NCBI GenBank assembly: GCA_035318925.1
Contig: DATHDS010000030.1
Location: 1-64,000 of the forward strand
Reading direction: 5' to 3'
Origin: VAXT01 sp035318925
Lineage (GTDB): Bacteria > Actinomycetota > Thermoleophilia > Gaiellales > Gaiellaceae
DNA length: 64,000 nt
The notes beneath the pieces are model-generated. The model searched no databases. It saw nothing but the letters and a program-made list of their open reading frames with translations, and was not told the DNA's origin. Of this stretch, positions 16,920 through 24,593 are shown one piece after another. How positions within the stretch are numbered: the stretch's first letter is position 1; each line of letters begins with the position of its first letter. The position numbers and the translations under genes were made by a program.

Positions 16920-19373
16920 TCAGCCGAGGGCGAGCGTGACCGCTTCGTCGAACGGCAGCGCGTGACCTTCGGCCCAAACGGCTTCGGCCTCTAAGCCGAG
17001 CCCCTCTCGGGCGACACCGGCGTAGCGATCCAGGAGCGCGTTCCAGAACGGCACCTCCAAAGTGGCGCCGATCGATTCCCACATGGCGTAGCCGGCTGCG
17101 ACCAGGCGGAGCCCTCGCGCCCAGTCGCCCCTACCGGCCGCCGACATGCCGACGCCCTGCACCTCGAAGCTCGTCTCGAGAATATCCGCCAGCGGGAGCG
17201 CGGCCCGCAGGCTCGCCCTGTACAGATCCTCGGAATCGTCACAGTCGCCGCGAATGAGCGCGCAATCGCCCAGGAAGTGGTGTCCCCAATGCTCCGCCCG
17301 CGGGTCACCTCGATCGCGGGCCAGCTCGAGCAGCTCCCTCGAGAGCGGCTCGGCACGGTCGACCTCGCCCTCGGCCACGAGCATCTGGCAGACACCCGCG
17401 AGCGCGCGCATCTCACCGAGCACGTCGCCCGAGGTGCGCCGGAGCTCCAGACTCTCCTCGAAGGCCGCAAGACCCGGCAGGTTGTCGCCGAGCACGAAGA
17501 ACACCCAGCCGAGCGTCTCGAGGGCGTAGGCCAGCTCAGCGACATCGCCGAGCTCCCGCCAGAGGGCGATCCCCTCGCCGACCCAGCCAGGACCGCGGTC
17601 GGCATCGCCCTGCCAGCCGGCGATCCCTCCGACGGCGGTGAGCGCCGCGGCACGGACGGAGCCCCCGACCGGCGATCGGGCCAGCGCTTCGGTGAGGCGG
17701 CGTCTTCCCTCGGGAAGATGCGAGTGAGAGAACCAGAACCACCCCAGGGCGCCGGCCAGTTCGAGCTCGGCATCCGGGTCGTGAGCGGCGAGCCACTCGA
17801 GCGCAGCGCGGAGGTCGTCGTGGTCCGATTCAAGGCGCTCCGAGCACTCGGCCTCCGCGTCCACGCGACGCGCATAGCACTCGGCGGCCAGAGAGCGAAA
17901 TGCGTCTGTATGGCGACGACGAAACTCGTCGGCCTCGCCTGATGCCTCGAGCCGCTCGGCGGCGTATTCCCTGATCGTCTCCAGCATCAGGAAGCGGTCC
18001 TCGGCGATCGGCTTCAGCAAACTGAGGTCGACGAGCGCTGACACGGCGTCGAGGTCCGCGTCGCAAACCTCCTCGGCGACGGCGAGCGGAAAGCTCCCGA
18101 GAAAGACCGAGAGACGCGCGAAGAGGCGTTTCGACTCCTCGTCGAGGAGGTCGTGGCTCCATTCGATCGTCGCGCGGAGGGTTCGTTGCCGCTCGGGCGC
18201 GTCGCGCGCGCCACCGGTGAGCAGAGACAGAGCGCGATCGAGGCGCTCCAGGAGCGCGTCCGGGCTGAGGAGCTTCGTGCGCGCAGCGGCGAGCTCGATC
18301 GCCAGCGGCAGGCCGTCCAGGCGTAGACAGATCGACTCGATCGTCGGGCTCGGCGCGAAGTCCTTCCCGACCCCGCGGGCTCGTTCCAGGAACAGCGTCA
18401 CAGCATCCTCCGGAGGCAGCGGCTCGAGCGGGTACTCACGCTCCCCGGAGATCCTCAGCGGCGCTCGGCTCGTCACGATCACGCGCAGCCCGTCAGCCGC
18501 GGCGAGCAGCGCTGCGAGTTCGGGCGCGGCAGCGAGCAGGTGCTCGAAGTTGTCCAGCAGCAGCAGCAACTGCTTCCCGCGCAGATAGCCGACGAGGTCG
18601 TCTCGGGCAGGCAGGGTCCGAGCGATCTCCGGCACGACGAGCTCGGGATCGGCGAGGCCGGCCAGAGGAGCCCAGAACACGCCGCCCGAGAACGTGCCGA
18701 CCAGCTCAGCCGCGACCTGGAGCGCAAGGCGGGTCTTCCCGGTCCCGCCCGGACCGGTGACGGTCACGAGGCGCGTCCCGTCCGAGAGCAGCGCCACGAG
18801 CTCCGCCAACTCCTGCTCCCTGCCCAGGAGCGGGCTCGCCGTGACGGGAAGATTCGTCGCGTCGAGCGTGCGCAGCGGCGGGAACTCGTCGTCTCCGAGC
18901 TGATAGAGGCGCTCGGGCGCGGTCAGATCCTTCAGGCGATGCACTCCCAGATCGCGGAGACCGGAGTCGTCGATCAGATCACGCGTCGTCTGCGAGATCA
19001 CCACCTGCCCACCGTGGGCGGCAGCGGCGATGCGTGCGGCCCGGTGGACGTCGATCCCCACGTAGCCCTCGGCCGTGACGAGCGGCTCACCGGTGTGAAC
19101 GCCGATGCGGACGCGGAGCGGGCCCTCGGCCAGAGAGTCCTGCCCTACGCTCGCGGCCTCGACGGCATCTCCGGCCCTCGTGAAGGCGTAGAAGAACGCG
19201 TCTCCCTGCGTGTCCACCTCGACGCCGCCGCGTTTCGTGAACGCGGCCCGGAGGATCCGTCGATGTTCCGCGAGCGCGTCGGCGTACTCGTCACCGAGGC
19301 TGTGCAGGAGCGCGGTCGAGCCCTCGACGTCGGTGAAGAGCAAGGTGACGGTTCCGGCCGGGAGCTCGCGCAT
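16920..19373 (-). CDS. Adenylate cyclase-domain / NB-ARC ATPase / TPR regulator
   Basis: An 817-residue protein. A class III cyclase domain (about 5-165) has FTDVEGSTALLHSL, DTQGDAFFYAF and RAARIAAAAHGGQV. An ATPase follows with P-loop GPGGTGKTRLALQ (about 212), LLLLDNFEHLL and a GLPLAIELAAAR motif typical of NB-ARC/LuxR-like STAND ATPases. A C-terminal TPR region completes it. It resembles many actinobacterial 'adenylate/guanylate cyclase domain-containing' regulators. No membrane segments are visible. It ends 8 bases from the converging repeat-peptide gene. Confidence 0.88.
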   Translation of the reverse strand: MRELPAGTVTLLFTDVEGSTALLHSLGDEYADALAEHRRILRAAFTKRGGVEVDTQGDAFFYAFTRAGDAVEAASVGQDSLAEGPLRVRIGVHTGEPLVTAEGYVGIDVHRAARIAAAAHGGQVVISQTTRDLIDDSGLRDLGVHRLKDLTAPERLYQLGDDEFPPLRTLDATNLPVTASPLLGREQELAELVALLSDGTRLVTVTGPGGTGKTRLALQVAAELVGTFSGGVFWAPLAGLADPELVVPEIARTLPARDDLVGYLRGKQLLLLLDNFEHLLAAAPELAALLAAADGLRVIVTSRAPLRISGEREYPLEPLPPEDAVTLFLERARGVGKDFAPSPTIESICLRLDGLPLAIELAAARTKLLSPDALLERLDRALSLLTGGARDAPERQRTLRATIEWSHDLLDEESKRLFARLSVFLGSFPLAVAEEVCDADLDAVSALVDLSLLKPIAEDRFLMLETIREYAAERLEASGEADEFRRRHTDAFRSLAAECYARRVDAEAECSERLESDHDDLRAALEWLAAHDPDAELELAGALGWFWFSHSHLPEGRRRLTEALARSPVGGSVRAAALTAVGGIAGWQGDADRGPGWVGEGIALWRELGDVAELAYALETLGWVFFVLGDNLPGLAAFEESLELRRTSGDVLGEMRALAGVCQMLVAEGEVDRAEPLSRELLELARDRGDPRAEHWGHHFLGDCALIRGDCDDSEDLYRASLRAALPLADILETSFEVQGVGMSAAGRGDWARGLRLVAAGYAMWESIGATLEVPFWNALLDRYAGVAREGLGLEAEAVWAEGHALPFDEAVTLALG

Positions 19374-19427
19374 TCGCCTGAATGATGGAGCGAGCCGAGT
19401 AGCTGTGCTAGGGCCACGTGCGCTTCA

Positions 19428-20870
19428 ATGTGGCGAATGCAGTTTCCGAGCCGGATTCGCTGGGGTGCACTCGCCGGCGGCCTCATCCTCATCGTCGCGG
19501 GCTGCGGCGGAGGTCAGAAGTCGTCCTCCGGCTCCTTGACCACCCTGAGCGCCGCCGGCGCCAAGGTCTTCGCCGGCTCACGCTGTGGGAGCTGCCATAC
19601 GCTTCACGAGGCGGGCACGAAGGGCACGCTCGGACCGAACCTCGACCAGCTCAGGCCCTCGGCCGAACGCGTCGCCCGCCAGGTCGTGAAGGGCGGAGTC
19701 GGAATGCCCTCGTTCCGCGGCAAGCTGAGCGCCGGGCAGATCAGCGACGTCGCCGACTTCGTCGCGGCGGCGGCGAGGACGGCGGCCGGGATCCCCGCCG
19801 GCTTCAAGCCCGACAACACGAAGATCGAGGATTGTGCAGCCAAGGCGCCCGTGGATCGCTGCTACGAGCAGGCATTCGCAAACCTGGCGTACGAGAAGGG
19901 GCCGGGGGCCGCACTCGACGAGCTCCAGCAGCTCGAGGCTAGTAACCGAGCCGTCCTCGTCAACTGCCACCAGATCGCGCACATGATCGGCGCCGGTGGC
20001 CTCCTCCACTTCAAGGGAAACGTCGGCAAGGCGTTCGCAGAGGGCAACAGCACCTGCGGCTCCGGCTACTACCACGGGCTCCTCCAGTGGAAGCTTGCCG
20101 GGGTCAAGGCGAGCCAGGTGGCCGGCATCGCGCGCGAGGTATGCAATGACCCCGAGATCAAGACGAACGGGTTCAACTACTACCAGTGCGATCACGGTCT
20201 CGGTCACGGGCTGATGCTCTATACGGCCTACGACCTACCCCAGGCGCTGCGCCTCTGCCACAAGCTCCAGACCAACTTCGACCAGACCTCTTGCACCGGC
20301 GGCGTCTTCATGGAGAACCTCAGCTCGTCGTTCGGCGTGAAGACGAACTGGCTGAACAAGAAGAACCTGCTCTACCCCTGCAACAGCAAGGTCGTCAGCG
20401 AGAGCGACAAGACCTACTGCTACACGATTGTCGCGCAGCGGATCCTCCCCGCGGTCGACTACAATTGGAAGAAGACCGCGGACTGGTGCCGCCGCAGCGA
20501 GCCGGGGTGGGCCGACGAGTGCTTCCAGTCCTTCGGCCGCTCCGTCGCGAGCGCCACGCGCTCCGCCGGCCGCGCAACGACAAGCGCGGCCGCCGCGCGA
20601 ATGCGAACGCTCTGCCACCAGGCCGGAAGCGGCGAGCGGGACTGCATCATCGGAGCCGTGATCGACGTGCTGAACAACAACCCCTCCGATCTAACCGTGA
20701 GCGCCGTCTGTGACAGCGTCAGGCACCCGTTCGCGGCCTCCTGCTACCGCACGATCGGCTTCATGGTCGGTCTCCAGCACCCCGACGCGGCCGGCAAGCA
20801 GGAGGCCTGCCGGCAGTTCGCAGTGAAGGCAGACGCTTACGCGCAGTGTTTGAGCCGGGCCGGAGGATGA
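19428..20870 (+). CDS. Lipoprotein with cytochrome c domain fused to a Cys/His-rich repeat domain
   Basis: A 480-residue exported lipoprotein. A signal with lipobox IVAGC (about residue 25) is followed by a mono-heme cytochrome c domain with CGSCHTLHEAG and a distal VGMPSFRGKLS Met segment. The remaining ~350 residues are unusually rich in Cys and His, in helix-like units such as NCHQIAHMIGAGG, TCGSGYYHGLLQWKL and YQCDHGLGHGLM. These may form disulfides or bind metal or additional heme, but no CxxCH occurs there. I do not know the second domain. It may be an electron-transfer protein at the outer face of the membrane. ATG 19437 is an alternative start. Confidence 0.78.
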   Translation: MWRMQFPSRIRWGALAGGLILIVAGCGGGQKSSSGSLTTLSAAGAKVFAGSRCGSCHTLHEAGTKGTLGPNLDQLRPSAERVARQVVKGGVGMPSFRGKLSAGQISDVADFVAAAARTAAGIPAGFKPDNTKIEDCAAKAPVDRCYEQAFANLAYEKGPGAALDELQQLEASNRAVLVNCHQIAHMIGAGGLLHFKGNVGKAFAEGNSTCGSGYYHGLLQWKLAGVKASQVAGIAREVCNDPEIKTNGFNYYQCDHGLGHGLMLYTAYDLPQALRLCHKLQTNFDQTSCTGGVFMENLSSSFGVKTNWLNKKNLLYPCNSKVVSESDKTYCYTIVAQRILPAVDYNWKKTADWCRRSEPGWADECFQSFGRSVASATRSAGRATTSAAAARMRTLCHQAGSGERDCIIGAVIDVLNNNPSDLTVSAVCDSVRHPFAASCYRTIGFMVGLQHPDAAGKQEACRQFAVKADAYAQCLSRAGG

Positions 20871-20993
20871 GCGCGGGCGGCGACCAGAACAAGGCCGGCG
20901 GCGACTCCGGCCAGGCCTTTCTCGGTCTTCACGGACTAACGGCTGGGAGCTGGAAGCTGCGCGCCCGGTGCCTGGACGCACCGCGCGCTTCGC

Positions 20994-21152
20994 TCATTTG
21001 CGTCCGCGCTTGAAGACATTCCGTCCACTGAGGTCGAGCGCGACCACGAGCATGAGCGTCCAGGCCCAGGCATTCACCGGATCGAACCTGAGCGCCTCTC
21101 GGTCGCCGACTCGGTCCGAGATGAACCAGATCAGGAACCAGACGAGCGTCAC
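20994..21152 (-). CDS. Small two-helix membrane protein (52 residues)
   Basis: A short frame from GTG 21152 to TGA 20994. It encodes a hydrophobic helix (TLVWFLIWFI), a charged connector (SDRVGDREALRFDPVNA), a second helix (AWAWTLMLVVALDLS) and a basic tail (NVFKRGRK). Placement of charges against two hydrophobic stretches argues for a real membrane peptide rather than chance. There is no strong ribosome site and the family is unknown. It occupies part of the 429-base gap downstream of the cytochrome lipoprotein, and 20871-20993 otherwise shows nothing. Confidence 0.5.
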   Translation of the reverse strand: MTLVWFLIWFISDRVGDREALRFDPVNAWAWTLMLVVALDLSGRNVFKRGRK

Positions 21153-21213
21153 GTCCGGCCGATCGTAACGTCACACGAATCTCGACCGCTGCATACGGCG
21201 GGCCGGTCGAGCC

Positions 21214-21295
21214 GTCGTTCCTCAGCTCCCGTGCTTTTAGGTCGCGGAAAGTGCGGCAGCACTTTCCGCGAGTCCCCGGTCCGTGGCCGGGGACC
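21214..21295 (+). repeat. Structured intergenic repeat family R1, copy 1
   Basis: The core runs from GTCGTTCCTC, through CCCGTGCTTTTAG, into two hairpins. The first is a perfect 12-bp stem (21243-21254 with 21259-21270, loop GGCA). The second pairs GTCCCCGG (21272-21279) with CCGGGGAC (21287-21294). Near-identical copies occur at 35013-35120 (+) and 36305-36413 (inverted). It lies just downstream of the minus-strand cold-shock-like gene. Confidence 0.75.
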
Positions 21296-21299
21296 TACC

Positions 21300-21614
21300 C
21301 TAGAAGCGGCCGCGCCCGGTGCCGCCGTGGCGCCGGCGCGCGCGCTGATTCGGAGCGTCGGTCAGCAGGACCGCTTCCTCCGCCTGCCGAACGCCTCCGT
21401 CTCTCGTCACGCGAAAGGTGACCGCGAGCCCTGCGCACCGGCCCTTGGGCCGCACGCCTCCCGCAAAGCCCGTACCGGCGACATACAGGCGCTCGCCGGC
21501 CTCGGTGGAGATGTAGCCGTGGTCTTTCTCCTCGTTGAACCAGAGCATCGTCCCGCTCTCTTCCTGCCCGGCTGGTTGGGGGTTGAGCACGGGATCAGCT
21601 GCCAGATATGTCAT
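21300..21614 (-). CDS. Cold-shock-domain-like protein
   Basis: A 104-residue protein whose centre (residues about 20-85) resembles a cold-shock/S1-like OB fold: GTMLWFNEEKDHGYI, corresponding to the RNP-1-type 'KWFN..KGYGFI' strand, then ERLYVAGTGF and GLAVTFRVTRDGG..AEEAVLL. The flanks are Pro-, Gly- and Arg-rich. It probably binds single-stranded RNA or DNA. Its start overlaps the end of the preceding small gene by 20 bases, so the two are an operon. Across a long leader lies a divergent DEAD-box helicase, a sensible RNA-chaperone pairing. Confidence 0.72.
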   Translation of the reverse strand: MTYLAADPVLNPQPAGQEESGTMLWFNEEKDHGYISTEAGERLYVAGTGFAGGVRPKGRCAGLAVTFRVTRDGGVRQAEEAVLLTDAPNQRARRRHGGTGRGRF

Positions 21615-21891
21615 CGATGACTCCCTCAGCCGGGGTTGCCGGCAAATCGGTCTCTGCCGGTGCTGCCGGCAAATCGGCGTCTGCCGGCGATTCCGGCAAA
21701 TCGTTGTCTGCCATTGGTCCGGTCAGACCGTTCTCGGCAAGTGGTCCATAGAGCTCGACCTCTTCGGGCGGCGCGTTGCGAGCGATGGCCGCGGCGTGCT
21801 TCTTCGCCAGCTTCAACTCCCGCTTCTCCCTGACCGCCTGTTCTCGGTTCCTCTTCGCCATCGTCTGCTGTCGTTTGGAGCTCGAGGCCAT
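21595..21891 (-). CDS. Small basic/acidic protein of unknown function
   Basis: A 98-residue protein. The first 45 residues are strongly basic and helical (MAKRNREQAVREKRELKLAKKHAAA), which suggests RNA or ribosome binding. The rest is an acidic, Pro-rich, low-complexity tail with repeated DLPxxPA(D/E) units (about residues 60-90). It has no known domain. It is translated just before the cold-shock-like protein and shares its probable promoter. The repeats in the tail come from a roughly 24-base tandem DNA repeat at about 21630-21710, so its length may vary between strains. Confidence 0.6.
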   Translation of the reverse strand: MASSSKRQQTMAKRNREQAVREKRELKLAKKHAAAIARNAPPEEVELYGPLAENGLTGPMADNDLPESPADADLPAAPAETDLPATPAEGVIDDISGS

Positions 21892-22046
21892 TCAGGCCCT
21901 CCCTTTCAGTCGAGACTTGTCAGTTCGCGGCACGGAACTGCACCGGGGAACTGCGATCCGATCCGGCACACCAGCCGCTTGCACAGCACCTCCCAACGAA
22001 GGCGGAGGGCGCGGCGCGGCCACCGGATTCGCGTTCGACAAGACAC

Positions 22047-22052
22047 ATTGTA
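22047..22052 (-). promoter_or_regulatory. Candidate -10 box for the cold-shock operon; long leaders on both sides
   Basis: On the minus strand 22047-22052 reads TACAAT, one base from the -10 consensus. Transcription from it would give a leader of about 140 bases before ATG 21891. On the plus strand the helicase starts at 22231 behind TAAGGAG, with CTACTGTGTG near 22117 as a possible promoter, so it would also have a leader of about 100 bases. Long leaders are typical of cold-shock mRNAs. The 339-base gap 21892-22230 holds no gene. Confidence 0.4.
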
Positions 22053-22230
22053 GCTGGTCGGCGTCGAGGCCCACACTCGCCCCGTCGGCGCGTTTCAGCT
22101 TTTAAAATGGGGTTGGTGCTACTGTGTGAGAACGGATCGGCAATCGGGCCGTCCGGTGAGATGAGCTTCTCGTTCCTCCTTCGGGTGTTTCGAGGTAGGC
22201 AAGTCTCGAACCCGTAAGGAGTCGAACTAC

Positions 22231-23397
22231 ATGTCCAAGCTGTCCTTTCGCGAACTCGGCGTTTCGCAACCCGTCGTCGCCGTGCTCGCCAACAATTCGA
22301 TCGAGCATCCGTTCCGGATCCAGGAGCTCGTCCTTCCCGACGCGCTTGCCGGACTGGACGTTCTCGCCCGCGCGCCGACCGGGTCTGGCAAGACGCTCGC
22401 CTTTGGGTTGCCGATCGTCGAGCGCACGCTGCCGACGGACGCCTGCCCGACGGCGCTCGTGCTCGTTCCGACACGAGAGCTCGCGGCCCAGGTGACCGCG
22501 GAGCTCGCACGGCTCGGAAAGCCCAAGGGCCTGTCCGTCGCGGCCACCTATGGCGGCCTGCCCCTCCGGGCGCAGGCGAAACGGGCCAAGGGCGCCCAGA
22601 TACTCGTCGCAACGCCGGGCCGCCTCGAGGACCTGGCAGAGCGCCGGCTGGTCGACCTGTCCCGAGTCCAGACCTTCATCCTCGACGAGGCCGACCGGAT
22701 GCTCGACATGGGGTTCAAGCCCCAGGTCGACCGGATCGTCCGCCGTCTGCCGAAGAACCGCCAGACGATGTTCTTCTCGGCAACGCTCGACGGGGAAGCC
22801 GGCGAGCTCGCCCGCGCCTACACCAACAGCCCCTCTCGCTTCGAGGCCGACCTGCTGCCCGACGATCCGGGTGAGATCGAGCACCGCTTCGTGGCGGTGA
22901 CCCCGGAGTCGAAGGTCGAGACGCTCGTCGAGCACATCTCGAAGTCGGAGTCCACGCTCGTCTTCGTCCGAACGAAGCGCGGCGCCGATCGGCTCGTCCA
23001 GAAGCTCAAGCGCCACGGCGTACGGGCGGCGGCCATGCACGGGGACATGTCCCAGAACGCCCGGCAGCGGGCGCTGGCCGACTTCGAGCGGGGCAAGGTG
23101 GCGACGCTCGTCGCAACCGACGTCGCCGCTCGAGGCCTGGATCTGGACGGCATCACGCACGTGATCAACTTCGATCCGCCCGAAGAGGACAAGGGGTACG
23201 TGCACCGCACCGGCCGCACGGGCCGGGCGGGCCGAAGCGGAACGGCGATCACGTTTGTCCTGCCCGAACAGCAGGCCGATACGAGCCGCGTCGCCCGCCG
23301 GCTCGGTCACAGCGAGCAGTACGAGGAATCCGGGCTCCAGTCCGCGCGCGCGAAGATCCTGTACACGAGTCGCCGCGGCCGCCGCTCGAAGTGGTAA
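22231..23397 (+). CDS. DEAD-box ATP-dependent RNA helicase (compact)
   Basis: A 388-residue DEAD-box helicase with the full core motif set: PTGSGKT (motif I), PTRELAAQ (Ia), TPGR (Ib), DEAD in ILDEADRMLDMG (II), SAT (III), VFVRTK, ATDVAARGLD (V) and HRTGRTGRAGR (VI). It stops soon after motif VI, so it lacks the long C-terminal extensions of DeaD/CsdA and is close to RhlE in size. It unwinds short RNA duplexes, probably in cold adaptation or RNA decay, consistent with the cold-shock-like gene across the intergenic region. The TAAGGAG site supports ATG 22231. Confidence 0.93.
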   Translation: MSKLSFRELGVSQPVVAVLANNSIEHPFRIQELVLPDALAGLDVLARAPTGSGKTLAFGLPIVERTLPTDACPTALVLVPTRELAAQVTAELARLGKPKGLSVAATYGGLPLRAQAKRAKGAQILVATPGRLEDLAERRLVDLSRVQTFILDEADRMLDMGFKPQVDRIVRRLPKNRQTMFFSATLDGEAGELARAYTNSPSRFEADLLPDDPGEIEHRFVAVTPESKVETLVEHISKSESTLVFVRTKRGADRLVQKLKRHGVRAAAMHGDMSQNARQRALADFERGKVATLVATDVAARGLDLDGITHVINFDPPEEDKGYVHRTGRTGRAGRSGTAITFVLPEQQADTSRVARRLGHSEQYEESGLQSARAKILYTSRRGRRSKW

Positions 23398-23401
23398 AGC
23401 C

Positions 23402-24430
23402 CTACGCCCCGCGTGCCCGGCTCAGAGCGAACAGGCTGACGAGCATCCAACCGGCCAGATAGAAGAACGCCGCCTTCGGCGAGACGAGCGTCCAGAGCGC
23501 GCCGGCGATCGCCGAGGCGGCGAGATTGCCGAAGCTCTGGATCGCCGCCAGCACGCCGAAGGCCGAGCCGCGTAGGTCGACGGGCGCCAGCGCCGCGACC
23601 GCGGCCTGCTCCGCGGTCTCGACGAGGCCCTTGCCGACCCCCGCGAGGAGGAAGAGCGCCGCCAGCAGCACGAGGGTGCCGCCGACGACCGCGAAGCCTG
23701 CGTAGGCGACGAGGAACGACGCCACGCCGAGCGAGAGCACGACGATGCTGCCTCTCCGGTCGTGCAGCCTCCCAGCCGGCAGGCTCGCGACCGTCGCGCC
23801 GAGGTTGTACCCGGCATAGAGCACGAGCCCGAGCTTGACCGCCGAGCCGTGGCCGTGACCGGGAGAGAGCTCATCCGTCGCCCGCAGGATGAGCAGCGTC
23901 GCAGCCGCGTTTCCGACCTCGAACGCCGTGATCGCGTACAGGAGGCGGCCGAGCCCGCCCCGGAGCACGGGTCGGACGCGAAGCCGTAGGGGTGGACGCT
24001 CGCGCTGCTCGAGCTTCGGAGCTGCTTTGACCGCGAGCAGGATCGCGCCGGCAGCTATCAGTCCGGGCACAACGGACAGCAGGATCGCCGTTCGGATGCC
24101 CACGGTGGAGACCAGCGCGAGGCCGAGCAGGGGACCTCCGATCGCGCCCAGGTTGTCCATCGCCCGCTCGAGCCCGTACGCGCGCCCGTAGGCCTCGGGC
24201 GGAGCGACATCGGCGAGCAGGGCGCTCCGAGCGGGCCCTCGCAGTCCGCGCGCGACCCAGCCTGCCACCCGCAGGGCCCCGACCTGCCAGACGGCGGTCG
24301 CGGTGCCGATCAGGGCGGTCAGGACTGCGGTCGCCGTGTAGCCGCCGACGGCAGTCGTCCGCCGGCGCTCAGGATCGTCGGCGAGCGCCCCTCCGGCTAG
24401 CTTCGCGACGCCTGCGAGACCGTCTGCCAC
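23402..24430 (-). CDS. MFS-family transporter (N-terminus without a canonical start)
   Basis: A polytopic membrane protein with about ten clear helices and the MFS loop motif GRLHDRRGS after helix 6-7. The only ATG/GTG/TTG in the upstream frame is GTG 24430, giving 342 residues. However, the frame stays open to 24589, where a TAG precedes it. Those 53 upstream codons encode a typical first MFS helix (VLAIGGASFFADLGYEIP, then LLPAFL and VIEGVADGLAG). So either a rare start such as ATC 24586 is used, or there is a sequencing or real mutation, or the protein is truncated. It is probably a drug or metabolite exporter with unknown substrate. Confidence 0.8.
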   Translation of the reverse strand: MADGLAGVAKLAGGALADDPERRRTTAVGGYTATAVLTALIGTATAVWQVGALRVAGWVARGLRGPARSALLADVAPPEAYGRAYGLERAMDNLGAIGGPLLGLALVSTVGIRTAILLSVVPGLIAAGAILLAVKAAPKLEQRERPPLRLRVRPVLRGGLGRLLYAITAFEVGNAAATLLILRATDELSPGHGHGSAVKLGLVLYAGYNLGATVASLPAGRLHDRRGSIVVLSLGVASFLVAYAGFAVVGGTLVLLAALFLLAGVGKGLVETAEQAAVAALAPVDLRGSAFGVLAAIQSFGNLAASAIAGALWTLVSPKAAFFYLAGWMLVSLFALSRARGA

Positions 24431-24593
24431 CCCCTCGATGACGCCGAGCGCCGCGGCAGGCGCTCGCAGCGTCGACGTGAGAAACGCGGGCAGCAGCGAC
24501 GTCGGGATCTCGTAGCCGAGGTCGGCGAAGAAACTCGCGCCGCCGATCGCGAGGACGCCGCGGTTGAGCCAGCCCGGGCGGACGATAGGCTAG

